A stretch of 64,000 nucleotides of DNA, taken from the NCBI RefSeq assembly GCF_039941015.1, contig NZ_JBDVFI010000094.1; one strand, written 5' to 3'. This document shows, one piece after another, positions 18,015-26,890 of this stretch. How positions within the stretch are numbered: position 1 is the stretch's first letter; each line of letters starts with the position of its first letter. The notes beneath the pieces were generated by a model. The model was not told where the DNA came from and did no database searches. It worked only from the letters and a program-made list of their open reading frames with translations. The translations under genes and the position numbers were made by a program. Source of the DNA: Sedimentitalea sp039941015. GTDB taxonomy: Bacteria; Pseudomonadota; Alphaproteobacteria; Rhodobacterales; Rhodobacteraceae.

Positions 18015-18629
18015 CTACGCGGGCTGTTTGTTTGCACGAGTGATTTCGGCCAGTGTCTCGCCTGCCCTCAGACGTTCGAGGATGACAAGCTCGTCCTCCT
18101 GCATCCGGCGGGCACGGTCGATGTGGGCTTGGGCCTCGGACGGGTCGAGCACGACGACCCCGCTCTCATCGGCCAGCACCAAGTCGCCGGGGTGCACAGC
18201 AACGCCGCCGCAATGGATGGTGACATTGATATCGCCGCCGATCCCGCGCGGCTTAGTGGTGATGGGCGACCGGCCCCGGCACCAGACTGGAAATCCGGCA
18301 TCGGTGATCGCAGAGCGGTCGGTGACAAAACCGTCAATCACCGCACCAGCGACACCGCGCGCTTGAGCGGCGCAGGTCGTAACCGCGCCCCAGCAGGCAT
18401 GGCGCAGGTCGCCGCATCGATCCACGACAATCACCTGCCCCGGCTCGGCGGCTGACAAGGCATCAACCAGCGCCGCGCCGTCATCGCCCTGCATCCGCAG
18501 GGTCAGTGCGGGGCCGAAAATCCGGCGGTCCGGCAGCAACGCCTGCAGCGATGGCGCCATGAACCCTGTTTCCAGAAAATGTCCAAGCGTTGCCGTTTCG
18601 ACGTCTGATAGATCGTTCTGAGATTTCAT
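18015..18629 (-). CDS. RraA-like/HMG-aldolase family protein
   Basis: A 204-residue protein of the RraA-like superfamily, which contains oxaloacetate decarboxylase/4-hydroxy-4-methyl-2-oxoglutarate aldolases and the RNase E inhibitor RraA. The core motif GQVIVVDRCGDLRHACWG with the GxxxR-type (RGVAGAVIDGFVTD) and HPGDLVLADESGVVVLD segments are visible. The Gly-Asp-rich loop and the conserved Asp in DGFVTDR are those used for metal and oxoacid binding in the aldolase branch, so an enzymatic role is more likely than RNase regulation. The start at 18629 follows AGGACAGGG. It lies 55 bases before the binding-protein gene and after a RidA gene in the same operon. Confidence 0.88.
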   Translation of the reverse strand: MKSQNDLSDVETATLGHFLETGFMAPSLQALLPDRRIFGPALTLRMQGDDGAALVDALSAAEPGQVIVVDRCGDLRHACWGAVTTCAAQARGVAGAVIDGFVTDRSAITDAGFPVWCRGRSPITTKPRGIGGDINVTIHCGGVAVHPGDLVLADESGVVVLDPSEAQAHIDRARRMQEDELVILERLRAGETLAEITRANKQPA

Positions 18630-18695
18630 GCCCTGTCCTGACGCTGGGTGAATTCCCAAAAGAAGACGTCGCGGAGGGGGCTGGGTCAAATAGGC

Positions 18696-18720
18696 GGGGG
18701 TTATGGCAACCATAACCCCC
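18696..18720 (-). promoter_or_regulatory. Perfect hairpin between the RidA and RraA-like genes
   Basis: GGGGGTTATGG (18696-18706) pairs with CCATAACCCCC (18710-18720) across a 3-base loop. It lies 16-40 bases downstream of the RidA stop on the minus strand, with no U tract after it. It may limit read-through from the first gene or protect its mRNA. Confidence 0.6.
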
Positions 18721-18735
18721 AGCCGTTGGGGTCGA

Positions 18736-19080
18736 TCAGATCGCCGCGGTGACGATGAACTCCACCTTGTATTCGGGCGTGGCGAGTTTTGCCTCGCCAC
18801 AGGCGCGCGCCGCCGGGTTGGACGGGTCGATCCAGGCGTCGTAAACCGCGTTCATTCCCTGAAAGTCAGCCATGTCCGCCAGCCAGATAATGACCTGCAA
18901 CAGCTTGGATTTACTGCTGCCTGCCTCTTCGAGCAGACGGTCGATGGATGCGAGGCAATCCTTGGTCTGGGTGGCCACATCGGCACCGGCGGTACCGACC
19001 TGCCCGGCCAGATAGACAGTGTTGTTGTGAATGACGACCTGGCTCATGCGGGGGCCGGGGTGCAGACGGGTTATGCTCAT
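18736..19080 (-). CDS. RidA-family (YjgF/YER057c/UK114) protein
   Basis: A 114-residue RidA-type protein. The family deaminates reactive enamine/imine intermediates, and subfamilies are often tied to particular degradation pathways. Seen here are RMSQVVIHNNTVYLAGQVG, the loop with TKDCLASIDRLLEEAGSSKS, WLADMADFQGMNAVYDAWID, and a C-terminal ARACGEAKLATPEYKVEFIV with the Arg and Glu positions of the active-site cavity. It is the first gene of the operon whose later members encode an RraA-like enzyme and a peptide-type ABC importer, suggesting a nitrogen-containing substrate. Confidence 0.92.
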   Translation of the reverse strand: MSITRLHPGPRMSQVVIHNNTVYLAGQVGTAGADVATQTKDCLASIDRLLEEAGSSKSKLLQVIIWLADMADFQGMNAVYDAWIDPSNPAARACGEAKLATPEYKVEFIVTAAI

Positions 19081-19159
19081 GGTTTTCGCTCTCCGATTAA
19101 AAGTTTGGCAAGCTTAACGAAACCCGCACAATCCGCACAGGCAGAAATCATAGCCAAAG

Positions 19160-19198
19160 AGCATGGCAAACATAGAACTGTACTATGCTATGGTTGCT
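19160..19198. promoter_or_regulatory. Probable LysR operator between the RidA operon and the LysR gene
   Basis: In the 170-base divergent spacer an imperfect palindrome is centred on CATAG (19171-19175) and CTATG (19183-19187), 7 bases apart. The flanks AGCATGGCAAA and GCTATGGTTGC extend the dyad. LysR-type regulators usually bind such interrupted dyads in front of the divergent target operon. No footprint or promoter boxes can be claimed. Confidence 0.45.
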
Positions 19199-19250
19199 GC
19201 CTAAATAGGCAATCCAATCCGCAACCGATCCCAAAGACGAGCTACTGCCA

Positions 19251-20183
19251 ATGGAGTCACTCCCGCAATCGGACCTGAACTGGAACTTGCTGCGCATGTT
19301 CTACATGATTGCCAAGGAACAAAGCATCACCAAGGCTGCAAAACGGTTGGGCCTGAGCCAACCCTCGGTGAGCAACGCCTTGCAGAAACTCGAAGCTCAG
19401 CTTGATTGCCAACTGGTGTTTCGCGACAGTCGCCATTTCGAACTGACGACGCGGGGCGACAAGATTTTTCAGGAATGCCGCGACATTTTTCACAGCGCCG
19501 AACGGATCTCGTTGCTGGTGCGCGATTCCGAAGAAGAAGAACGCGGGCAGGTTCGCTACAAGATCATCTCCAACCTCGTTTCGCCGTTTCTGGACGAATT
19601 GCTCCGCCTCTATCATCAGCGCCACCCTTCGGTGGTGTTTCAAAGCGAGGTTCAGAATAGCCAGACCATCGTGCGCTCGATCCAGCAAGGCAAGGTGCCT
19701 CTGGGCTTCTGCCTTTTGACAAAGCCCCTCGTCAACCTGCCCTCGGTTCGCCTCTTTCGCGAAGAATTCTGTGTGTTTTGCGGTGCCGAGCATCCGCTTT
19801 TCGGGCGGGAAACCGTTGAGCTGCGTGATCTGCAACGTGAACCGTTCATCTCGTTCGCCTGCGCCACCGAAGGCATGGGTCTGGAGCCGATGTCGGTGTT
19901 GCGCGAAGGAACACGGCTAGGAAACCGGATCAATGGGCTGAGTACCAATATCGAAGAAGTCAGGCGGATGATCGTGGCCGGATTTGGCATCGGCATCCTG
20001 CCGGTTCTTACCGCTCAGGATGATATCCGGAGGGGTGATTTGTGGCCGCTCAAGATCACCGACGAGACGATCGGCGCGGATGTCTATCTGGTCCATGCCC
20101 CGTTAGAGACTCTCTCTCCATCAGAGCACAAGTTTGTTGCGATGGCGCAGGAATTGCTCGCGCTTTATCCCGATATGTCCTGA
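19251..20183 (+). CDS. LysR-family transcriptional regulator
   Basis: A 310-residue regulator with the N-terminal helix-turn-helix (SITKAAKRLGLSQPSVSNAL at about residues 25-44) and a periplasmic-binding-protein-like effector domain. RMIVAGFGIGILPVLTAQDDI is the typical C-terminal subdomain stretch. It is divergent from the RidA/RraA/Dpp operon, which it probably controls with an intermediate or the substrate as co-inducer. No cysteine or other special sensing motif stands out. Confidence 0.93.
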   Translation: MESLPQSDLNWNLLRMFYMIAKEQSITKAAKRLGLSQPSVSNALQKLEAQLDCQLVFRDSRHFELTTRGDKIFQECRDIFHSAERISLLVRDSEEEERGQVRYKIISNLVSPFLDELLRLYHQRHPSVVFQSEVQNSQTIVRSIQQGKVPLGFCLLTKPLVNLPSVRLFREEFCVFCGAEHPLFGRETVELRDLQREPFISFACATEGMGLEPMSVLREGTRLGNRINGLSTNIEEVRRMIVAGFGIGILPVLTAQDDIRRGDLWPLKITDETIGADVYLVHAPLETLSPSEHKFVAMAQELLALYPDMS

Positions 20184-20238
20184 GACCAACAAACAGTTAA
20201 AGATGGCGGCCCGCGTTGCGGCGGACCTGCCATCTCAT

Positions 20239-21483
20239 TTACCGGTCGGCCCGTGCCACCACGGCATGCAAGAGAATATTCAGGCCAGCCACGAAATCCG
20301 CCGGCTCACAGCTTTCTTCATTGTTGTGCGTGATACCGTTCTTGCAAGGCGCAAAGATCATCGCCGTCGGGCAATGGGTGGCGAGGAAATAGGCATCGTG
20401 CCCTGCTTGGCTCTGAATATCTCGCCAGTTGAAATCCATCCGGATCGCCTGATCGCGGATACCGTCGATCATCTCGTGATCAAAGATATCGCCGCCCCAT
20501 TCCCATTCATCCTCGATCACCGCTTCGCAGCCACAGCGCGCAGCCGATTCAAAGAGCGCGCGGCGCATCTTTTCCGCCATCGCGCGGGTGGTGATCGGAT
20601 CGGGGTGGCGCACATCACAGACGGCTTCGGCCGTATCCGACAGGATGCCCGGCTTGTTAGGCCACGCGGTCAACCGCGCCGCCGTCGCCTTGCCGTCATG
20701 CACCGCGAAATCCCAACCGATGTCATCCACCGCCGTCAGCCAACGCGCACCCGCCGCCAACGCATTCTTGCGAAGGTCCATCGGTGTCGGCCCGGTATGC
20801 GAGGTCTGGCCTTTGAACGACGCACGCATCCCGCGCACCGGGTAGCCGCCGGTGACAACGCCGACCTGACGGTTTTCCGCGTCCAGAATCGGCCCCTGCT
20901 CGATATGTAATTCGAAATAGGCGTCGATCTCGCCTGCCTTGCACTCCCGTGCGCCCTTGTATCCGATGCGGTCCAGTTCGTCCCCAAACCGCGCGCCATC
21001 ATCGCCGATCAGGTCATGCACCCAATCGATGTCATACTTGCCAACAAAACAGCCCGAGGCGACCATCGGCGGCGAAAATCGTGCGCCCTCCTCGTTTGTC
21101 CAGTCGACGACGATAATGGGTCGCTTGGTGACATGGCCAAGGTCATTCAGGGTCCGGATCACTTCCAGTCCCGATAGAACCCCGGCGATGCCGTCAAAAC
21201 GCCCGCCATTGATCTGGGTATCAAGGTGGCTGCCAATGAGGATCGGCGGCAGATCATTGTCGGTGCCATCGCGGCGGCCAAAGATATTGCCCGCTGCGTC
21301 CACTTCGACGGTCAGACCGGCCTCTTCACACCATCTGCGAAAGAGGTTGCGCATGGTGCGGTCATCATCACTCAGCGTCAGGCGCGACAGGCCGCCGGGA
21401 CGGCCAACGCCGATTTCGGCAGAGGCCTCGATGGTGGACCAGAATCGATCAAGATCGACGCGGGTATCGGGTGTCATGGACAT
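20239..21483 (-). CDS. M20-type hydantoinase/carbamoylase family amidase
   Basis: A 414-residue zinc-dependent amidohydrolase of the N-carbamoyl-L-amino-acid hydrolase/allantoate amidohydrolase branch. Metal ligands are visible in IGSHLDTQINGGRFDGIAGV (His and Asp), WTNEEGARFSPPMVASG (Glu), and HIEQGP (His); SGAGHDA is represented by QSQAGHDAYFLA. It hydrolyses ureido or amide bonds in the cytoplasm, releasing an amine. Start 21483 has AGAAGG 6 bases upstream. It is the last gene of the TRAP operon, 30 bases after dctM, so its substrate is probably what that transporter imports or a product of it. Confidence 0.92.
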   Translation of the reverse strand: MSMTPDTRVDLDRFWSTIEASAEIGVGRPGGLSRLTLSDDDRTMRNLFRRWCEEAGLTVEVDAAGNIFGRRDGTDNDLPPILIGSHLDTQINGGRFDGIAGVLSGLEVIRTLNDLGHVTKRPIIVVDWTNEEGARFSPPMVASGCFVGKYDIDWVHDLIGDDGARFGDELDRIGYKGARECKAGEIDAYFELHIEQGPILDAENRQVGVVTGGYPVRGMRASFKGQTSHTGPTPMDLRKNALAAGARWLTAVDDIGWDFAVHDGKATAARLTAWPNKPGILSDTAEAVCDVRHPDPITTRAMAEKMRRALFESAARCGCEAVIEDEWEWGGDIFDHEMIDGIRDQAIRMDFNWRDIQSQAGHDAYFLATHCPTAMIFAPCKNGITHNNEESCEPADFVAGLNILLHAVVARADR

Positions 21484-21513
21484 GGGAAACCTTCTTTCTT
21501 TCGCAAGGCGGGA

Positions 21514-22797
21514 TCAGAACAGGATCGCCGGGAGTTCGGTGATCAAAGCGGGGAACAGGACCAGCAACAGCAACACGCCGATCATCACACCGAGGAACGG
21601 CACGAGATATTTGAACGATGCGCTGAGCGGGATTTGCCCGACACGGCAAGCGGCCATCAGGTCGATGCCCAATGGCGGCGTGTTGGCCCCGATGGCGAGG
21701 TTGATCGTCAGCAGGATGCCGAAATAGACGGGATCAATGCCATAGTGGGTCAGGATCGGCAAAAAGACCGGCGCGAGGATCAGAATGATTGCGATGCTTT
21801 CCATAAAGGTGCCGAGGATCAGCAGGATCGCCATCATCATCAACAGCGCCACGGTGCCGCTTTCGGTAGCCTGTGTGATTCCAGAGACCGCCATCTGCGG
21901 CACCTGCTCGGCAGCGAGAATCCAGCCAAATACCGATGCCGAGGCGATGACCAGAAGGATCACCCCCGTCATCTCGGTGGTTTCACGTAAAAGGCGAAAG
22001 AGTGTGGAGAGCGAAAGCGCACGATAGACAAAAACCCCGATGAAGAGCGCATAGGCAACGCCAATCCCGGCGGCCTCGGTCGGGGTAAAGAAACCCAGCC
22101 GGATGCCGCCCACGATGATGATCGGCGCCAGCATTGCAAGGATTGAGCCCTTGGCCGCGCGACCAAGTTCGCCCCACGAGAAAGGCTCGCCCCCCTGCCA
22201 GCCATTGCGGCGCGAAATGCACCACGCAACGAGCATCAGCCCGAGGCCTAAAAGCACGCCGGGAATGATAGCCGCGACGAAAAGCTGGCCGATGGAGCTG
22301 TTCGTGGCGGTGCCATAGACGATCAGCACGATCGACGGTGGAATGACAGTGCCCAGAGACCCGGCGCACCCCAGTGCCGAGGCGCTGAATCCGGGCGCAT
22401 AACCCTGATCTTTCATCGCGGGCAGCATCATGGTGCCGATGGCAACCACATCGGCGACGCCCGAACCGGACAGCGACCCGAACATCATGCAGGCGATGAT
22501 CATGACCATGGCCAGACCGCCGGTGCGCCGCCCAATCAGCGCCGAACACAACGCGATGATCCGGGGCGCGAGGCCACCATGCACCATCAACAGCCCGGCC
22601 AGTAGGAACAATGGGATGGCCAGCAGCGTAAAGCTGTTGATCCCGGCCACGGCACGTTGCGCAACGACGATCATCGGCGCTGCATCGGCAATCAGCAGGT
22701 AGAACATCGACGACAGGCCAAGCGCTACTGCGATAGGTGCATCAAGCAACACCAACACGACAAAGGCCACAAGAAGCAAGGCAAGGGCGACGCTCAT
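21514..22797 (-). CDS. TRAP transporter large permease (DctM family)
   Basis: A 427-residue membrane protein with multiple helices and DctM signatures: AIPLFLLAGLLMVHGGLAPRI, MMFGSLSGSGVADVVAIGTMM, GCAGSLGTVIPPSIVLIVYG and GANTPPLGIDLMAACRVG. The start overlaps the dctQ stop (ATGA), which excludes the longer upstream frame. It is the translocation subunit for the adjacent DctP and DctQ proteins. The neighbouring carbamoylase-type amidase suggests an N-carbamoyl or ureido acid as cargo, but this is only an inference. Confidence 0.95.
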   Translation of the reverse strand: MSVALALLLVAFVVLVLLDAPIAVALGLSSMFYLLIADAAPMIVVAQRAVAGINSFTLLAIPLFLLAGLLMVHGGLAPRIIALCSALIGRRTGGLAMVMIIACMMFGSLSGSGVADVVAIGTMMLPAMKDQGYAPGFSASALGCAGSLGTVIPPSIVLIVYGTATNSSIGQLFVAAIIPGVLLGLGLMLVAWCISRRNGWQGGEPFSWGELGRAAKGSILAMLAPIIIVGGIRLGFFTPTEAAGIGVAYALFIGVFVYRALSLSTLFRLLRETTEMTGVILLVIASASVFGWILAAEQVPQMAVSGITQATESGTVALLMMMAILLILGTFMESIAIILILAPVFLPILTHYGIDPVYFGILLTINLAIGANTPPLGIDLMAACRVGQIPLSASFKYLVPFLGVMIGVLLLLVLFPALITELPAILF

Positions 22798-23267
22798 GTA
22801 CGGCCCCCTTTCAGGATCATACCCAGCAATGCGAGGCCACAACACACTGGCAAGCACAGGTAGAAAAGACCGACCGGCAACGACAATGCCGTGGTCTGAT
22901 GTGACCATGTGATCCCTGTCAGCCGTGCGCCGGTGACGATAAAGACGGCGAGAAAGACAAAGCTCGCCAGCCAAGCCAGAACCGCCAGCGCCTTACGTAT
23001 CATCGGCGGCATCTTGATCAGATCGAGCAGGCCCGCGCGAAAATGACTGCCACGCACAAAGCCCGAGATGGCACCCACGAATGTCAGCCAGACCAGCGCC
23101 AGCCGGGGCAGTTCCTCAGCCCAGCGGGGCGTCGAGGAAAACAGGTAGCGCGAGATCACCACATAGACGACCATCGCGGCAAACCCCGCCACCAGCGCCG
23201 CGCCGATCCAGCGTGCGGCGCGGTCGACAAATGTCGCCGCGCGCAGCGAACTGACCGCGAGGCTCAT
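22794..23267 (-). CDS. TRAP transporter small permease (DctQ family)
   Basis: A 157-residue protein with four hydrophobic helices. The pattern RYLFSSTPRWAEELPRLALVW followed by RGSHFRAGLL is the classical DctQ loop (W, E-E and H conserved). Both ends overlap neighbours by ATGA: its start with the cupin gene stop and its stop with the dctM start. The ATG at 23267 gives a membrane protein of ordinary length. Confidence 0.94.
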   Translation of the reverse strand: MSLAVSSLRAATFVDRAARWIGAALVAGFAAMVVYVVISRYLFSSTPRWAEELPRLALVWLTFVGAISGFVRGSHFRAGLLDLIKMPPMIRKALAVLAWLASFVFLAVFIVTGARLTGITWSHQTTALSLPVGLFYLCLPVCCGLALLGMILKGGRT

Positions 23268-23638
23268 GGTTTCGTAATCCCTTGGGGCCCGCGACACAGC
23301 ATGCATTCGTCGCAATAGGCGGCAACGACGACCCATTCGTCCGAGATCACCTCGACCGTATGATCCAGCCCCGGCGGCAGACGCATGGCTGTGCCTTCGG
23401 TCATGTGGTATTCCTCGCCCCCTGCCCGCAGGATCGCCTCGCCTTTCAGCGTCAGGGTCACCTCGTCGCGCGGATGGCAATGAGCCACGGATTTCGCGCC
23501 CTTTTTCCCGGTGGTCACGGACAGCTTGATAAAGCCTTCGCCGCGTTGCGCGGGTGAAAACAGCACTTTCTGGGTGAAGTCGTAGAGTTGCACCGGTTCC
23601 ACCGATGCAACTTCTACTTTTTCCGGTCTCAGGATCAT
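23264..23638 (-). CDS. Cupin-domain protein within a TRAP operon
   Basis: A 124-residue single-cupin protein. Cupin motif 1 is AHCHPRDEVTLTLKGEAILRAGG (His-His-Glu metal ligands, residues about 51-73) and motif 2 is RLPPGLDHTVEVIS (His). An unusual C-terminal tail contains CDECMLC, three cysteines in seven residues. The gene lies between dctP and dctQ with ATGA overlaps on both sides, so it is co-translated with the transporter. It may process the imported compound (for example as an isomerase or dioxygenase) or sense it; no family-specific function is recognised. Confidence 0.85.
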   Translation of the reverse strand: MILRPEKVEVASVEPVQLYDFTQKVLFSPAQRGEGFIKLSVTTGKKGAKSVAHCHPRDEVTLTLKGEAILRAGGEEYHMTEGTAMRLPPGLDHTVEVISDEWVVVAAYCDECMLCRGPQGITKP

Positions 23639-24624
23639 TTGCGATAGGCATTCAGAATGGTCAGAAGTTCTTCGCCATAGACATCCTTCTGGCTCTCCCA
23701 GATCGGTGCGACGGCCTCGATAAAGGCGGCCTTGTCCACTTCGTTGAACTCCATGCCGTTCGCTTCCAACTGGGCAATCAGCTCTGCATTGGCGGCAGCC
23801 ACCATGTCGCGCTGTTTCAGACCCCACGACGTGGCGGCTTCGGAAATGATGGCCTGATCTTCGGGCGGAATCTTGTCCCAGACAGATTTCGACATGGTCA
23901 GCGTCGCAGCCCCCCAGATATGCTCGGACAGCGACACATATTTCTGCACTTCAAAGAAGGACGCCGAATAGATGATCGCCAGCGGGTTTTCCTGCGCATC
24001 AAAGAGGCCCTGCTGCAAGGCAGAATAAAGCTCGCCAAACGACAGCGGTGCAGGCTCGGCTCCCAGACCTTCGAACGTGGCAAGACGCACCTTGTCCGGC
24101 GTAACACGGATTTTCAAACCGGCCAGATCGGCAGGCTTTTCAATCGGCCGCACATTGTTGGTGATATTGCGGAACCCGTTTTCCCACCAGCCCAGAACCT
24201 TGATGCCCTTGGCATTCAGCATTTCGGCCAGCGCGACGCCCAGATCACCGTCAAGTGCGGCAAATGCCTGATCCCGTGCACCCCAAGCATATGGCATCTC
24301 GATGATGCCCATGCGCGGCTCGATCCCCTGAAACGATCCCGACCCGATCAACCCGGCCTGAACGGACCCGAACTGCAATCCTTCGATCACTTCCTTTTCG
24401 CTGCCCAGCTGACCCGATGGGAAAACTTCGATCTCAACGCGGCCGTCGGTTGCGGCGTTCACTTCATCGGCAAAACCGGTGGCGGCGATGTGCCAGCTGT
24501 GGCCCTCGGGCAGGACATGCCCCAGACGGACCGATACATCGGCCGCCAGTGCCGCGACTGGCACAAAGGCCGAAAGACAGGCCGCCAGCAGGCCGCTCTG
24601 GATCAGGTTGGTGTATGACGTCAT
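23635..24624 (-). CDS. TRAP transporter periplasmic substrate-binding protein (DctP family)
   Basis: A 329-residue secreted protein with a Sec signal peptide ending near VAALAAD (cleavage about residue 27). DctP motifs are clear: RLGHVLPEGHSWHIAATGFAD, SGQLGSEKEVIEGLQFG, the ligand-binding Arg in LAGLKIRVTPD near residue 170, and GLFDAQENPLAIIY. It is the first gene of the five-gene operon (dctP, cupin, dctQ, dctM, amidase). The substrate is a carboxylate by family precedent. Confidence 0.94.
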   Translation of the reverse strand: MTSYTNLIQSGLLAACLSAFVPVAALAADVSVRLGHVLPEGHSWHIAATGFADEVNAATDGRVEIEVFPSGQLGSEKEVIEGLQFGSVQAGLIGSGSFQGIEPRMGIIEMPYAWGARDQAFAALDGDLGVALAEMLNAKGIKVLGWWENGFRNITNNVRPIEKPADLAGLKIRVTPDKVRLATFEGLGAEPAPLSFGELYSALQQGLFDAQENPLAIIYSASFFEVQKYVSLSEHIWGAATLTMSKSVWDKIPPEDQAIISEAATSWGLKQRDMVAAANAELIAQLEANGMEFNEVDKAAFIEAVAPIWESQKDVYGEELLTILNAYRK

Positions 24625-25015
24625 GCTTGGTTCTCCTGTGGAACTTCAGTTGCCGCACAGGAGATACCGATCACAGTTTTCGCGCAAATAGGTGCGGGCT
24701 ATGACTGGAACAGCTTTTGCGAATACCCTTTGCTCGAGGATAAGGAACCGACTTCCTTGGCGGGCAGCCAATGAAACACGCAGGAGTCGCGATGGTTATT
24801 CTTTTGAATGAGAATCATAATACAATGCATTGATATTAGATCATTATTTCAAATGTCTTCCTGAAGATGTTCGAACAGATCGATCGTGGAATCGGCCTGT
24901 CTAAACCTTACGGATAACAGCGGACCATCCGCGGTCCACACCATCGTGACGGCTCACCGCGTTTTCTTTCATCGGGCAAGCCCTATGTCTGCAGGAGATA
25001 GAAGGAGAGCATTAC
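24625..25015. other. Intergenic region, divergent promoters for the TRAP operon and the SDR gene
   Basis: No coding sequence is recognised in these 391 bases. The stretch 24795-24855 is markedly AT-rich (it includes AATGAGAATCATAATAC) compared with the surroundings and is the most likely promoter or regulator site. A conserved RNA structure was not recognised. Confidence 0.4.
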
Positions 25016-25678
25016 ATGCAAAGGGCGCTTGTCATCGGCGCGTGGGGCGGAATCGGCTCAGCGATCGCAGACCAGCTCGCCGCGCGAGGCGCTGATGTAA
25101 CAGGGCTGTCGCGCAAACACGACGGGCTCGATGTGACCGATATGACCTCGGTTGACCGAGTCCTCGGGGCACAGACTGGCCCGTTTGATCTGATATTCGT
25201 TGCGACCGGTATCCTTGCGCCAAATGGGGCCAGCCCGGAGAAATCGCTTGATCAGATCGATGGCGCGCAGATGGCCGAAATTATGGCTGTGAACTGCATC
25301 GGGCCGGCGCTCATCCTGCGGCATGCGCCCAGGCTCTTGCCGCGCAAAGGTCGCGCGGTTGTGGCGATGCTCAGCGCGCGCGTCGGATCAATCGGCGACA
25401 ACAGGCTGGGTGGCTGGTATGCCTATCGCGCCTCAAAAGCCGCCGCCAACCAGATCCTGCGCACTGCAGCGATCGAAATTGGCCGCAGCCACCGGGACGC
25501 CGCTGTCGTCGCGCTGCATCCCGGTACGGTCGCGACCCGCTTTACCCGCAACTACCCTGCGCACAGCAAGGTCGAACCCGAGGTCGCCGCCGAAAACCTG
25601 TTGCGCGTGATCGATGACATCGGCCCTGCGCAGTCGGGCCGGTTCTTCGACTGGGCGGGCAAGGAGGTGCCGTGGTAA
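25016..25678 (+). CDS. Short-chain dehydrogenase/reductase
   Basis: A 220-residue NAD(P)-dependent SDR. The cofactor loop GAWGGIGSAIADQL is at residues 8-21, the catalytic Ser lies in MLSARVGSIG, and the YxxxK pair is YRASK near residue 140. Length and the downstream HPGTVATRFT segment match the C-factor/CsgA-like branch. The gene stands alone after a 390-base spacer with a strong AAGGAGAG ribosome site and runs towards the broken lactate-dehydrogenase-like gene. Substrate not recognised. Confidence 0.9.
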   Translation: MQRALVIGAWGGIGSAIADQLAARGADVTGLSRKHDGLDVTDMTSVDRVLGAQTGPFDLIFVATGILAPNGASPEKSLDQIDGAQMAEIMAVNCIGPALILRHAPRLLPRKGRAVVAMLSARVGSIGDNRLGGWYAYRASKAAANQILRTAAIEIGRSHRDAAVVALHPGTVATRFTRNYPAHSKVEPEVAAENLLRVIDDIGPAQSGRFFDWAGKEVPW

Positions 25679-25690
25679 GTGAACGCGCGG

Positions 25691-26410
25691 TCAGGCTTGG
25701 AAAACATCGGTCGCATCCACCTTTGCCACGTCGGTTCTCCCAGAGAGACCCATGGTTGTCCTGAGTTCTTTTTCCAGAATTTCCAACAGGGTCGATACAC
25801 CGTTTTCACCCATCGCACCAAGGGCATAGACCATCGCGCGTCCAAGCATCGTACCCAATGCCCCCAGTGCCAGTGCGCGAAAGATGTCCTGACCACTACG
25901 CACACCACTATCCATCACGATCTGGACCCGGTCGCCGACCGCATCGACGATCTTTGGCAGATAGGCGATAGAACTTGACGCGCCGTCCTGTTGGCGGCCT
26001 CCGTGGTTGGACACAATAATACCGTCCACGCCAAGATTGGCAGCGATCTGCGCGTCCTGGACATCCATGACGCCTTTCAGGATCAAGGGGCCGTCTCACT
26101 CCTTGCGGAAAGTTTCGATATCCGCCCAGGTGAGCGACGGATCAAGCTGTTCGGTAGCCCAGGTCAGCAGGCTGTTCATGTTGTCGACAGTTGTGCAATC
26201 CCGCTCGAGTGGTCCAATAACTTCATGGAAGCAGGCAAGCGGCGTCTTGCGGGCGATACGGCCCACGCCGCGAACACTGACGAGGTGACGGGTCTGCGCT
26301 CCGAAGCCTGCGATCTGAAGGAAGTGGTTGCGGAACAGCCTCTTGAACCCCGTTTGGTTAAGAAAAATATGTTCGACGGTGGGGGCGATCCCGTATGAGA
26401 TATGCCGCAT
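25691..26410 (-). pseudogene. lldD: Broken FMN-dependent alpha-hydroxyacid dehydrogenase (LldD-like)
   Basis: The last 130 codons encode the C-terminal barrel half: GPLILKGVMDVQDA, SNHGGRQQDGASSSI with the catalytic His, and DSGVRSGQDIFRALALGA. The preceding block, ending TWATEQLDPSLTWADIETFRKE, is in the same frame but separated by a TGA at 26096-26098 where relatives have Trp (FRKEW-DGPLILKG), so TGG changed to TGA. The part before about residue 60 of the block no longer resembles the family, and the first half of the gene (roughly 200 residues) is missing, its place being taken by a LysR remnant on the other strand. It therefore cannot make an active enzyme. Confidence 0.85.
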
Positions 26411-26890
26411 CTGAGAAGCTTGAGATCATCCTGCTGGTTGAAGAGGATTTCTTTTTTGATGGGACCACCGGACCTTGTATCACCAACGTCGACTGTCGCC
26501 TTTCACACTAATTGCGATCGGCCTCTGGCCTTGCCCCGTTCCGGCCACGACATGTGTCGACGCGTTGAAGAAGTGGCGCGAAATGCCGCGACAATGCTGA
26601 ACGCCAAATATGAAGCCGAAAATATCAATCTGCTGGATGCGTTGATCGGGGCTGGGCTGGCCTGCGGGATTCAACCCATTTCCTACTGGTTGGGACAGAT
26701 CGCATCCGCCAAGCTGGTGACGCAGAAAATCATCTCTCCGACCATCTCCAGAGTGCATTCGCTCTGCTGGCTGCCTGACATCGTGCTGTCACCAGCAACC
26801 GAGGCGATCCGAGATATCATCCTCGCCGAGGTGGCCATGATGATATCGGGAGGTAAGCTGTCGGGCCGACAGCCCCGCCTGATCGACTAG
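26402..26890 (+). pseudogene. Remnant of a LysR-family regulator (effector domain only)
   Basis: From about 26540 the frame reads as the second half of a LysR effector domain: NLLDALIGAGLACGIQPISY, ISRVHSLCWLPDIVLSPATE and a final AMMISGGKLSGR. Upstream, the sequence LEIILLVEEDFFF (frame of 26404) should run into LMGPPDLVS (frame of 26402); the frame changes at the T run 26452-26457, so a one-base slip is likely. The helix-turn-helix domain and first subdomain are absent. It was probably the divergent regulator of the neighbouring catabolic genes, which are also broken. Confidence 0.75.

Noticed and set aside
16778..18043. 421-codon plus-strand open frame opposite the peptide-binding-protein gene
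   Set aside because: It is a mirror of a well-supported family 5 binding protein; composition is Arg/Gly/His-rich, as expected for antisense frames in GC-rich DNA.
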